From assembly GCA_017539215.1 (NCBI GenBank), contig JAFYHI010000002.1:1-32372 (forward strand): a stretch of 32,372 bases of DNA, read 5' to 3'. The notes beneath the pieces were generated by a model. That model saw nothing but the letters and a program-made list of their open reading frames with translations, had not been told where the DNA came from and searched no databases. Shown here piece after piece: positions 15,042 to 23,015 of the stretch; the stretch's first letter is position 1; each line of letters starts with the position of its first letter. The position numbers were made by a program, and so were the translations under genes. The stretch is from Clostridia bacterium. GTDB taxonomy: Bacteria > Bacillota > Clostridia > Christensenellales > CAG-138.

Positions 15042-16178
15042 ATGAAAGAATGGATCGAAAAACGGTTTGACGAGCATCTGGAGCTTCTGACGCGGCTTGC
15101 GGCGGTGCCCGCGCCCTCGCACAGGGAGGATAAGCGCGTTGCGTTTTTACTGAAAGAGCTTGAAAAAACGGGCTATGCGGCGTTTGCGGACGGCGCAAAG
15201 AACGTGATCGTGCCGGTGGGCGAAACGCTGCCCGGCAAGTTCACCGTGTACATGGCGCACACGGACGTTGTATTCCCCGACGAGGACGCCCTGCCCGTGA
15301 GGCGCGAGGGCGGAAGATTGTATGCTCCGGGCGTGGGCGACGACACCGCGAACGTGACCGCGATACTCAGGATACTTGCATATATCAAAGAGAAGGACCT
15401 GAAGCCGAAGCAGCCGCTCCTTTTTGTGCTGAACAGCTGCGAGGAGGGGCTTGGGAACCTCAAAGGAGTGCGCGAAATAATGCGCGCCTACGAGGGGCGC
15501 GTGCGCGAGGTCGTGTCCTTCGACTGCTCGATGGACGAAGGGTTCGTCGTCAGGGCGGTGGGCTCGGAGCGCTGGCGCGTCACCGCAAAGACGCAGGGAG
15601 GGCACTCCTGGGGCGCTTTCGGACGGCCCAACGCCATACACCGCATGGCGGAGCTTGTGGCAAAGCTTTACGCGCAGGACGTGCCCAAGGCGGAAAACTC
15701 GCGCACCACCTACAACGTGGGGGGCATCTCCGGAGGGACTTCAATAAACACGATCGCGCCCGACTGTCAAATGCTTTACGAATACCGCTCCGACGACAGG
15801 CGCGGGCTTGAAGCGATGCGCGAAAGCTTTAAGCGGCTGCTTGCGGAGGCGGACTCTCCCGATGCGCGATTTGAGGCGGAGCTTCTGGGCGAGCGTCCCT
15901 GCGGCGGCAGCGTGGACCCGGGTGAGCAGGCAGGGCTCATTCAAAGGTGCAGGGCCGTCTTTGCCGAGGTCACGGGGAGCGAACCCGCCTGCTTTGCGGC
16001 CTCCACCGATGCGAACATACCCCTCTCGCTGGGCATTCCGGCGGTGACCTTTGGACTTTACGTTGGCGACGGGGCGCACACGCGAGAGGAGTGGCTTGAT
16101 ATAGAGTCGCTTAAAACCGGACTGCTGATCGGCCTTAAGATCGTGTGCGGAGCGCATTTCGAAGATGGGGATATTTAA
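15042..16178 (+). CDS. M20-family metallopeptidase
   Basis: A 378-residue cytosolic di-zinc peptidase or amidohydrolase of the M20/CPG2/PepT group. Metal and catalytic residues are visible: AHTDVVF (H73, D75), GVGDDTANV (D100 or D101), NSCEEGLG (E134, E135), then FDCSMDEG, STDANIPLSLGIPAV and GAHTREEWLDIESL (final His ligand). The start is set by AAGGAGAG 8 nt upstream and by the promoter. A dimerisation insert lies around residues 185-290 (TAKTQGGHSWGAFGRPNAI). Substrate not determined; tri- or dipeptides, or an acylated amino acid, are possible. It leads an operon with the lar cofactor genes. Confidence 0.9.
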   Translation: MKEWIEKRFDEHLELLTRLAAVPAPSHREDKRVAFLLKELEKTGYAAFADGAKNVIVPVGETLPGKFTVYMAHTDVVFPDEDALPVRREGGRLYAPGVGDDTANVTAILRILAYIKEKDLKPKQPLLFVLNSCEEGLGNLKGVREIMRAYEGRVREVVSFDCSMDEGFVVRAVGSERWRVTAKTQGGHSWGAFGRPNAIHRMAELVAKLYAQDVPKAENSRTTYNVGGISGGTSINTIAPDCQMLYEYRSDDRRGLEAMRESFKRLLAEADSPDARFEAELLGERPCGGSVDPGEQAGLIQRCRAVFAEVTGSEPACFAASTDANIPLSLGIPAVTFGLYVGDGAHTREEWLDIESLKTGLLIGLKIVCGAHFEDGDI

Positions 16179-16359
16179 GCGAAGGCTGCGCAAACATGCG
16201 CATTGGATAAAGGTTACGCCCGCGTTCAGCGAGGAATACTATATCTGCTCCGGATGCAGGAATAAAACGGCGCAGGCCTCTCCCCTGTGCCCGCACTGCA
16301 GGGCGAAGATGGGCGGCAGACTGCGCAGAAGGTTTGTGTACAAAGGGATACTGAAATGA
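16165..16359 (+). CDS. Small zinc-ribbon protein in the lar operon
   Basis: A 64-residue basic protein overlapping the peptidase gene by 14 nt at its start and larE by an ATGA at its end, so it is probably translated by coupling. Four cysteines in two pairs, C28/C31 (CSGC) and C42/C45 (CPHC), form a typical zinc ribbon; the ends are rich in Lys and Arg. No strong ribosome site is visible. Ribbons with this spacing are common in phage and regulatory proteins; metal or sulfur delivery to LarE is conceivable but pure inference. Confidence 0.7.
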   Translation: MGIFKRRLRKHAHWIKVTPAFSEEYYICSGCRNKTAQASPLCPHCRAKMGGRLRRRFVYKGILK

Positions 16360-17114
16360 CTGAAAAGCTTAAACTTTATTTAGAGGCGCACCCCCGTTTG
16401 GCGGCGGCGTTTTCGGGTGGGGCGGACTCCGCGTTTTTGGCCTATGCCGCGGCGAAATACTCCGCCGGGGCCGAGGCATTTTTCGTAAAAACGCCTTTTC
16501 AGCCGTACGCGGAGCTTGAATTTGCCCTGCGTTTCTGCCGCGAACACGGCATAAAGCTGCACGTGCTTCTTTTGGATACGCTGAAGGACGTGAACGTGGC
16601 GTCAAACGGGCCCGGGCGCTGTTATTACTGCAAGCGGCGCATCTTCGAAGCGATAGCCGAGGCCGCGAAAAGGGCGGGCCTTTCGGCAGCGGCGGACGGC
16701 ACGAACGCCTCCGACGACCCCGCCGGGCGGCCCGGCATGCGGGCCCTTTCAGAGCTTGGGGTGGTATCCCCTCTTCGGGAAGCGGGGCTTACGAAGGACG
16801 ACGTGCGGCGCCTTTCACGCGAAGCGGGGCTTGAAACGGCGGATAAGCCGTCGGATTCCTGCCTTGCAACGCGGCAGGAGCCGGGCGTACCGATAACCGC
16901 CATTGGGCTTGCCCGCACGGAAAAGGCCGAAGCGGCGCTGAAAAAGCTCGGCTTCAGCGGGTTCAGGGTGAGGACGGCGGGCGAAAAAGCCAGGCTTGAA
17001 TTGACCGAGAGGGACAAAGAGCTGTTGAACGAAAAACGGCAGGAGGTCGAGTCGGCGCTGCTTGCGCTGTATGCGGGCGTATGTGTCGACCCGAAAGCAA
17101 GGGATGAACTGTGA
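16356..17114 (+). CDS. larE: LarE, nickel-pincer cofactor sulfur transferase (three-cysteine type)
   Basis: A 252-residue PP-loop enzyme. LarE adenylates P2CMN (pyridinium-3,5-biscarboxylic acid mononucleotide) and inserts the two sulfur atoms of the nickel-pincer cofactor. The PP-loop SGGADS is at residues 20-25. Three cysteines, C89 and C92 (RCYYCKRR) and C169 (KPSDSCLATR), match the arrangement of the [4Fe-4S]-dependent LarE type, which recycles sulfur catalytically; the Lactiplantibacillus plantarum enzyme instead has a single sacrificial Cys in the SCLATR position. The ATG at 16356 overlaps the upstream stop, and larB overlaps the end by 11 nt. Confidence 0.93.
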   Translation: MTEKLKLYLEAHPRLAAAFSGGADSAFLAYAAAKYSAGAEAFFVKTPFQPYAELEFALRFCREHGIKLHVLLLDTLKDVNVASNGPGRCYYCKRRIFEAIAEAAKRAGLSAAADGTNASDDPAGRPGMRALSELGVVSPLREAGLTKDDVRRLSREAGLETADKPSDSCLATRQEPGVPITAIGLARTEKAEAALKKLGFSGFRVRTAGEKARLELTERDKELLNEKRQEVESALLALYAGVCVDPKARDEL

Positions 17115-17856
17115 TATAAGGGAACTGCTTGAAGGAGTGAAGCGCGGCAGCGTCACCGTGGATGAGGCGCTGCTTGAAATACGCAAGGCCCCGTTTGAGG
17201 ATCTGGGCTACGCCAAGGCCGACCTGCACAGGCGCGTGCGCCAGGGCGCGACCGAGGTTGTTTACGGCGCGGGCAAAACGCCGGAGCAGATAGCGGGGAT
17301 AGCAAACAGGTTCATAGAGCGCGGACAGGGGCGCGTGCTGATAACGAGGCTCGATCCGGACGCCGCGGAAAAGACCGCGCAGAGCCTTGAAATGGAGTAT
17401 TATCCGACCGCCCGCATAGGGCTGACGGGAGGTATGCCGGAAAAGAAGTACGGGCCCGTCGTCGTGGCGACGGGCGGGACGAGCGACATACCCGTCGCCG
17501 AAGAAGCCGCAGTAACCGCCGAGGCTCTTGGCTGCCGCGCAACGCGGCTTTACGACGTGGGCGTTGCCGGGCTGCACAGGCTGCTTTCAAACCTTGACAC
17601 GCTGATGAGCGCAAAGGTCGTGATAGCGATAGCCGGCATGGAAGGCGCGCTTGCAAGCGTGGTGGGCGGTCTTGTGGACGTGCCCGTTATAGCCGTGCCC
17701 ACGAGCGTAGGGTACGGAGCGAGCTTTTCGGGGCTTTCGGCGCTGCTTTCAATGCTGAACTCCTGCGCGTCGGGAGTGGCGACGGTCAATATAGACAACG
17801 GATTCGGCGCGGGGTATCTGGCACACATGATATGCCGCGGCGCGGGAAAGGAATAA
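17104..17856 (+). CDS. larB: LarB, pyridinium biscarboxylate mononucleotide synthase
   Basis: A 250-residue enzyme that carboxylates nicotinic acid adenine dinucleotide and releases AMP, giving P2CMN, the first step of nickel-pincer cofactor synthesis. The C-terminal two-thirds resembles PurE (VVVATGGTSDIPVAEEAAVTAE, VIAIAGMEGALASVVGGL, VPTSVGYG). The N-terminal region LLEGVKRGSVTVDEALLEI is typical of LarB. The start at 17104 (not the frame opening at 17062) fits the overlap with larE and the family length, though the ribosome site is weak. Confidence 0.94.
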   Translation: MNCDIRELLEGVKRGSVTVDEALLEIRKAPFEDLGYAKADLHRRVRQGATEVVYGAGKTPEQIAGIANRFIERGQGRVLITRLDPDAAEKTAQSLEMEYYPTARIGLTGGMPEKKYGPVVVATGGTSDIPVAEEAAVTAEALGCRATRLYDVGVAGLHRLLSNLDTLMSAKVVIAIAGMEGALASVVGGLVDVPVIAVPTSVGYGASFSGLSALLSMLNSCASGVATVNIDNGFGAGYLAHMICRGAGKE

Positions 17857-17862
17857 AACGGT

Positions 17863-19176
17863 ATGAAGCTGCTGTATCTTGACTGCTCTATGGGGGCCGC
17901 GGGCGATATGCTGAACGCGGCGCTTTACGAGCTTTTGGACGACGAAAAGAAACGTCTGTACCTTGACGCGATGGAGAGCCTCTCCCCCGCCGGCGTTTCC
18001 GTCCGCCCCGAAAAAAGTGTGAAATGCGGTGTGACCGGCACTCACATGCGCGTACTCATAGAGGGCCGTGAGGAGCACGAGCACGAACATGAGCATCACC
18101 ATGAACATGAACATGAGCACGGGCATGAGCATCACCATGAACATGAGCATGAGCACCACCATGAACATGAGCATGGGCACGAACATGAGCACGGGCATGA
18201 GCACCACCATGAACACGGGCATCATCACGAGCACGTCGGAATGGACGGGATACGCGCGAGGGTCGAGGGGCTGAACGTGTCGGAGAGCGTCAAGAGCAAC
18301 GCGCTTGAAGTGTACGGGCTGATAGCCGATGCGGAGTCGGAAGCGCACGGCGTTCCCGTGGAGGAGATACATTTTCACGAGGTCGGGTCGCTTGACGCCG
18401 TGGCGGACGTTGTGGGCTGCTGCCTGCTGATGGAGCTTATCTCGCCCGACAGGACGGTCGTTTCGCCCGTTTGCACGGGGTTCGGTCACGTTCACTGCGC
18501 TCACGGGATACTGCCCGTGCCCGCCCCCGCGACGCTTAACATAATGCGCGGGGCGCCCTGTTACGCAGGGAATTTCAAAACGGAGCTTCTGACCCCGACG
18601 GGCGCCGCTCTTTTGAGGCATTTTGCCGACGAATTTGCCGAAATGCCCCTTATGACTCTCGAAAAGACAGGCTACGGCATGGGCCGCAAGGACCTTGAAC
18701 AGGCCAACTGCGTGCGCGCGGTGCTGGGCTTTTCGGAGGGCTGCGGTCAGGAGACGGTGTTTGAGCTTGCCTGCAGCGTGGACGACATGACGGGCGAACG
18801 CGTGGGCTTTGCCGTGGAAAGCCTTTTGGAGGCCGGCGCGCTTGACGCCTGGTGGGAAAGCATCGGCATGAAGAAGGGCCGCCCCGGCGTGAAGATCTGC
18901 GCTCTTTGCCGTGATGAAGCGCGTGAGGACGTGCGCAGGGTAATGTTCCGCATGACGAGCACCCTGGGCGTGCGCGAGACGGAAATGAAAAGGAGCGTGC
19001 TCGAGCGCAGACAGACCGAGCTTGAAACAGCCCTGGGGCGCATCCGCGTAAAGGAGGCCGAGGGCTACGGCACGGTAAAGCGCAAGTTTGAATACGAGGA
19101 TATCGCCCGCATTGCAAAGGCAAGGGGACTTGCCCCCGACGAGGTGGCCGAAATGGCCGACAAGGGCTTGATATAA
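17863..19176 (+). CDS. larC: LarC, nickel insertion cyclometallase with a His/Glu-rich insert
   Basis: A 437-residue CTP-dependent enzyme that inserts nickel into the pincer cofactor, forming the C-Ni bond. The N-terminus LYLDCSMGAAGDMLNAALY and the block EEIHFHEVGSLDAVADVVG are family marks; the C-terminal half (SVDDMTGERVGFAVE onward) corresponds to LarC2. Here LarC1 and LarC2 are in one continuous frame, with no programmed frameshift of the kind described for L. plantarum. Residues 72-124 are almost entirely His and Glu (32 His in 53 positions), a likely nickel store or buffer. It starts 6 nt after larB. Confidence 0.95.
   Translation: MKLLYLDCSMGAAGDMLNAALYELLDDEKKRLYLDAMESLSPAGVSVRPEKSVKCGVTGTHMRVLIEGREEHEHEHEHHHEHEHEHGHEHHHEHEHEHHHEHEHGHEHEHGHEHHHEHGHHHEHVGMDGIRARVEGLNVSESVKSNALEVYGLIADAESEAHGVPVEEIHFHEVGSLDAVADVVGCCLLMELISPDRTVVSPVCTGFGHVHCAHGILPVPAPATLNIMRGAPCYAGNFKTELLTPTGAALLRHFADEFAEMPLMTLEKTGYGMGRKDLEQANCVRAVLGFSEGCGQETVFELACSVDDMTGERVGFAVESLLEAGALDAWWESIGMKKGRPGVKICALCRDEAREDVRRVMFRMTSTLGVRETEMKRSVLERRQTELETALGRIRVKEAEGYGTVKRKFEYEDIARIAKARGLAPDEVAEMADKGLI
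18076..18234 (+). repeat. Degenerate CAC/CAT-GAG/GAA repeat encoding the LarC His/Glu tract
   Basis: About 159 bp of alternating His and Glu codons, with occasional Gly (GGG/GGC), arranged in degenerate 6-bp and longer units such as CATGAGCACCACCATGAA. The mix of CAC/CAT and GAG/GAA suggests an old expansion kept by selection on the protein. All units are multiples of 3, so length changes stay in frame. Confidence 0.85.
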
Positions 19177-19215
19177 GCCTAAAAAAGATCGAAACGCAAG
19201 GTTTTTGAAAAGAAA

Positions 19216-21774
19216 ATGGAACAGTACCAGGTAACGGGAATGAGCTGCGCGGCCTGTCAGGCGCGCGTTGAAAAAGCGGTCATGGCTGTGCCGGGAGTTA
19301 CGGACTGCGCGGTGAGCCTTTTGACAAACTCCATGGGAGTTGAGGGGACGGCCTCCCCCGCCGCCGTGGTCGCCGCCGTTGAAAAGGCGGGCTACGGGGC
19401 AAAGCTGAAGGGCGCCGAAAAGAGCGCGAAAGCCGATCCTCACGACGACATATTAAAGGACACCGAAACGCCGAAGCTTGTAAAAAGGCTTATAGTTTCG
19501 GCGGTTTTCCTTTTGGTTTTAATGTACATCACGATGGGCCACAATATGTGGGGTTGGCCGCTGCCGGCGTATTTTGAGCACAACCACCTTGCGCTGACGC
19601 TGACCCAGATGCTGCTTGCCATTATCGTGATGGTCGTAAACGGCAGATTCTTCACGAGCGGGTTCCGCTCGCTCATACACGGGGCGCCGAATATGGATAC
19701 GCTCGTTGCGCTCGGCTCTTCGGCAAGCTTCGGCTGGAGCCTGTACGTCTTTTATAAGCTCTGCGGCATGGTGACGGCGGGCGCCGCCAACATGGACCTG
19801 ATGGAGGTTTACCACAACGAGCTGTACTTTGAATCCGCCGCGATGATACCCGCCCTTATAACCGTGGGCAAAACGCTTGAATCGCTTTCAAAGGGGCGTA
19901 CGACGAACGCGCTGAAAAGCCTTATAAAGCTTGCGCCCAAGCGGGCGAGGCTGCTGCGCGGCAGCGAGGAGATCGAGGCGGACATCGAAGACGTGCGCGT
20001 GGGCGACGTATTTGTCGTGCGTCCGGGCGAGAGCATACCCGTTGACGGCGTGGTACTGGAGGGCGAGAGCGCCGTGAACGAATCCGCGCTGACGGGCGAA
20101 TCCGTGCCCGTTGACAAGGCACCCGGCTCCGCCGTGAGCGCCGCCACGATAAACACCTCGGGGTATCTTAAGTGCCGTGCCGAAAGGGTCGGCGAGGATA
20201 CCGCGCTGAGCAAGATAATAAAAATGGTGGAGGGCGCAGCCGCGACGAAGGCGCCGATAGCAAGGATAGCGGATAAGGTGTCAGGCGTGTTCGTGCCGGC
20301 GGTTATCGGGATAGCGCTCGTCGTCATCGCCGGGTGGCTCATCGCCGGGCAGAGCGCGAGCTTTGCCCTTGCCCGCGGGATATCGGTGCTGGTCATATCC
20401 TGCCCGTGCGCTCTTGGGCTTGCAACGCCCGTGGCGGTAATGGTGGGCAACGGCCTTGGCGCAAGGAACGGCATACTGATAAAAACGGGCGAAGCGCTTG
20501 AGACCGTGGGCAAGACCGACGTGGTTGTGCTTGACAAGACCGGCACCATTACCGAGGGCACGCCGCGCGTGACCGATATACTTACGGCAGAGGGGACCGC
20601 CCGCGGCGAGCTGCTGAAAAAGGCTTATGCGATAGAAAGCAGGAGCGAGCACCCGCTTGCCGCAGCCATCGTGCAGGAGGCCGAGGCAAACGGGCTCGAT
20701 CTGCCCGATACGGACGGCTTCCGTGCGCTGCCCGGAAACGGCCTGGAGGGGCGCGTCGGCGGGCGCGTGGTATCCGGCGGCAGCCGCAAATACATGGAGA
20801 GCATAAACGCTATCGACGCCGGGCTGTTCGCGGTCGGCGACGAACTTGCCTCCGAAGGCAAGACTCCCCTGTATTTTGCCGAAGACGGCAGGCTTTTGGG
20901 GCTGATCGCGGTAGCTGACGTTATAAAGAAAAGCTCGCCCGAGGCGATCGCGTCGCTTAAAAAGCTGGGGCTCAGGGTCATCATGCTGACGGGCGACAAC
21001 GAGCGCACGGCAAGGGCCATAGGCCGCCGCGCGGGCGTTGACGAAGTTATAGCGGGCGTGCTGCCCGACGGCAAGGAAGCCGCCGTACGCGCGCTTCAGA
21101 AGCAGGGCCGCGTTGCGATGGTGGGCGACGGAATAAACGACGCTCCCGCGCTGACCGCCGCCGAGATAGGCATCGCCATAGGCGCGGGCACGGACGTTGC
21201 GATAGAGTCCGCCGACGTCGTGCTGATGAACAGCGACCTTAAAGACGTTGCGGCTTCGGTGCGCCTTGGGCGCGGCACGCTGAGGAACATACACGAAAAC
21301 CTGTTCTGGGCGTTCTTTTATAACCTCATCTGCATTCCGCTTGCGGCGGGACTTTTCGCCTGGAAGATGAACCCGATGATAGGCGCGGCGGCGATGAGCC
21401 TCTCAAGCGTGACGGTGTGCCTTAACGCGCTGAGGCTGAACCTGCTTGACATAAAGAGCGGGAAGCACGACAGGCCCGTGAAAGCCCGGCGCAGGAGGGC
21501 CGAAAGGGCCTTGCCCGCGCAGGCCGGCGCAGGAGCGGAAGCTGCGGCAAACGCGGAGAGCAAAAAAACCGCCGTTTTGCACGTTGCGGGGATGATGTGC
21601 CCGCATTGCGAAGCGACGGTCAAAAAGGCCCTTGAAGCGATGGATTTCGTTGAGGAAGCGGAGACCAGCCACGAGGCGGGCACGGTGAAGCTGACGCTTG
21701 GCGGGGAGCCGGACGAAGCGGCGTTAAAGGCCGCCGTCGAAAAGTCCGGCTACGAATACCTCGGCATGGAGTGA
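19216..21774 (+). CDS. copA: Copper-exporting P1B-type ATPase with heavy-metal domains at both ends
   Basis: An 852-residue membrane pump that expels Cu(I). An N-terminal heavy-metal domain has GMSCAACQ (C11, C14). The membrane metal site is SCPCALGLATP (C396, C398); the phosphorylation site is DKTGTITEG (D440); TGES lies in the actuator; MVGDGINDAPAL (D638) is the hinge motif. After the last helices a basic, Ala-rich linker of about 45 residues joins a second heavy-metal domain with MMCPHCE (C795, C798), resembling a fused CopZ chaperone. The ribosome site is weak, and 39 nt separate it from larC. The gene meets a minus-strand gene 2 nt after its stop. Confidence 0.93.
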   Translation: MEQYQVTGMSCAACQARVEKAVMAVPGVTDCAVSLLTNSMGVEGTASPAAVVAAVEKAGYGAKLKGAEKSAKADPHDDILKDTETPKLVKRLIVSAVFLLVLMYITMGHNMWGWPLPAYFEHNHLALTLTQMLLAIIVMVVNGRFFTSGFRSLIHGAPNMDTLVALGSSASFGWSLYVFYKLCGMVTAGAANMDLMEVYHNELYFESAAMIPALITVGKTLESLSKGRTTNALKSLIKLAPKRARLLRGSEEIEADIEDVRVGDVFVVRPGESIPVDGVVLEGESAVNESALTGESVPVDKAPGSAVSAATINTSGYLKCRAERVGEDTALSKIIKMVEGAAATKAPIARIADKVSGVFVPAVIGIALVVIAGWLIAGQSASFALARGISVLVISCPCALGLATPVAVMVGNGLGARNGILIKTGEALETVGKTDVVVLDKTGTITEGTPRVTDILTAEGTARGELLKKAYAIESRSEHPLAAAIVQEAEANGLDLPDTDGFRALPGNGLEGRVGGRVVSGGSRKYMESINAIDAGLFAVGDELASEGKTPLYFAEDGRLLGLIAVADVIKKSSPEAIASLKKLGLRVIMLTGDNERTARAIGRRAGVDEVIAGVLPDGKEAAVRALQKQGRVAMVGDGINDAPALTAAEIGIAIGAGTDVAIESADVVLMNSDLKDVAASVRLGRGTLRNIHENLFWAFFYNLICIPLAAGLFAWKMNPMIGAAAMSLSSVTVCLNALRLNLLDIKSGKHDRPVKARRRRAERALPAQAGAGAEAAANAESKKTAVLHVAGMMCPHCEATVKKALEAMDFVEEAETSHEAGTVKLTLGGEPDEAALKAAVEKSGYEYLGME

Positions 21775-21776
21775 GC

Positions 21777-23015
21777 TTACAGGCGCAGCCTGAAATCGCG
21801 TATCATAAAGCCCAGAGGCGCCTCGGAAGAGGCCGTAAGCGATATGTCGACGTGGCAGACGTAGCTTGTGAAGGCGTATCCGAAATCGCCGAATATGATA
21901 TCGCCCGAAAGCTCGAGGTCGTCGCCGCTGCGGGTTGCCGAGAGCACGTCCACGTTATAAGCGTATTCCTTCTTTTTGGCGGAGATGCTGTATGCATTAT
22001 CCGCCTCTTTTATATCGTGCGCGTCGGGGTCTATGCCGGGGAACTCCGTGCCGAAGCAGGAGCGGTAAAGCGAAAGGAACCGCTCCTTTTCGACCTCTAT
22101 GCGGCCGGCCTTCAGAGGAAAGTCCATGGAAAGGCAGAGCTCGGCCATGAACGAAGTCGCGGCATAGGGCGAAAGGGAGCCCTGCTCTATAGGCTCCTCG
22201 CGCACTATGACGGCGTCCGCCGCATAGCGGAGCAGCTCGGTCAAACGTATGTATTCGTCGTGCGTGACCGCACCCGACTGCACCGGCACGGGCTTTACGG
22301 CGTCGAACGGGATATTGAATTCAAGCTCGCCCGCGTCTATCGGCGCAAGCAGCCCCTCGCGCACATAGACCGTACAGCCCTCATCTGTGACGCGGGCGCC
22401 ATGGTTTATGTCTATCACGTGGAGCACGTCGTCAAGCTCCGAGTCGTACAGGGCGGGATCCCTGCGCGTTTCGTCGGCTATGAGGGCCGCGATAAGCTCC
22501 TCGGTATGGTAATCGAGGAACAGGTCGCAAAGGTTCGCCTCCTCGCCGCGCTCGTTCAGAATGAGGACTTGGGTTTGGAAGTATGGCTGAGCCTCATACG
22601 AATGTTTTTCGGTGAACACCACGTTTGTAAAGCCGCGGGCGTACTCCACGCTGCAGGCGACCTCCGTCGCGGGGGGCTTTGCCACGGAGCTTTTCATATA
22701 GACGTTTTCGATGCGCTCTTCAAGCCCCTTGACATACGCGTCCACGGCCTTGTTCATATTGGAGCCCGAGGTATAGGTCTTGCTGAACTCGGGCAGCTCT
22801 ATAACGCAGGCGTAATCGCAGGAGTCGTAATCCGCATTCTCCGGCCAGTAGCGGATATAGTGGGTCATTTTATAGCGGTCGTCCGCCTTGGCGGTCCCGG
22901 CGGGAGCGTCCGATGCGGATGGGGTTTTGCCGCCCGTGCAGGCGCAGCCCAAACCCGTGAGCGCAAGCGCGAGTATGAGCGCGAGCGCGGTGAATGCCGT
23001 TGCTTTTTTATTCAT
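21777..23015 (-). CDS. Exported protein with an RsiV-like DUF3298 domain
   Basis: A 412-residue protein with an N-terminal signal segment (MNKKATAFTALALILALALT) ending at GLGCAC, a poor but possible lipobox. The region around residues 140-250 (LILNERGEEANLCDLFLDYHTEEL, then DEGCTVYVREGLLAPIDAGELEFNIPFDAVK) follows the DUF3298 pattern seen in RsiV and PdaC, which bind cell-wall or lysozyme-type ligands. The C-terminal third is unrecognised. The ATG overlaps the proC stop (ATGA), so it is coupled to proC. No nearby sigma factor gene makes an anti-sigma role evident. Confidence 0.78.
   Translation of the reverse strand: MNKKATAFTALALILALALTGLGCACTGGKTPSASDAPAGTAKADDRYKMTHYIRYWPENADYDSCDYACVIELPEFSKTYTSGSNMNKAVDAYVKGLEERIENVYMKSSVAKPPATEVACSVEYARGFTNVVFTEKHSYEAQPYFQTQVLILNERGEEANLCDLFLDYHTEELIAALIADETRRDPALYDSELDDVLHVIDINHGARVTDEGCTVYVREGLLAPIDAGELEFNIPFDAVKPVPVQSGAVTHDEYIRLTELLRYAADAVIVREEPIEQGSLSPYAATSFMAELCLSMDFPLKAGRIEVEKERFLSLYRSCFGTEFPGIDPDAHDIKEADNAYSISAKKKEYAYNVDVLSATRSGDDLELSGDIIFGDFGYAFTSYVCHVDISLTASSEAPLGFMIRDFRLRL

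Noticed and set aside
17749-19443. Long open frame on the minus strand opposite larC and copA
   Set aside because: It is the shadow of the His/Glu repeat and of high-GC codon use in two well-supported plus-strand genes; its protein is low-complexity (Met/Val/Phe runs) with no family resemblance.
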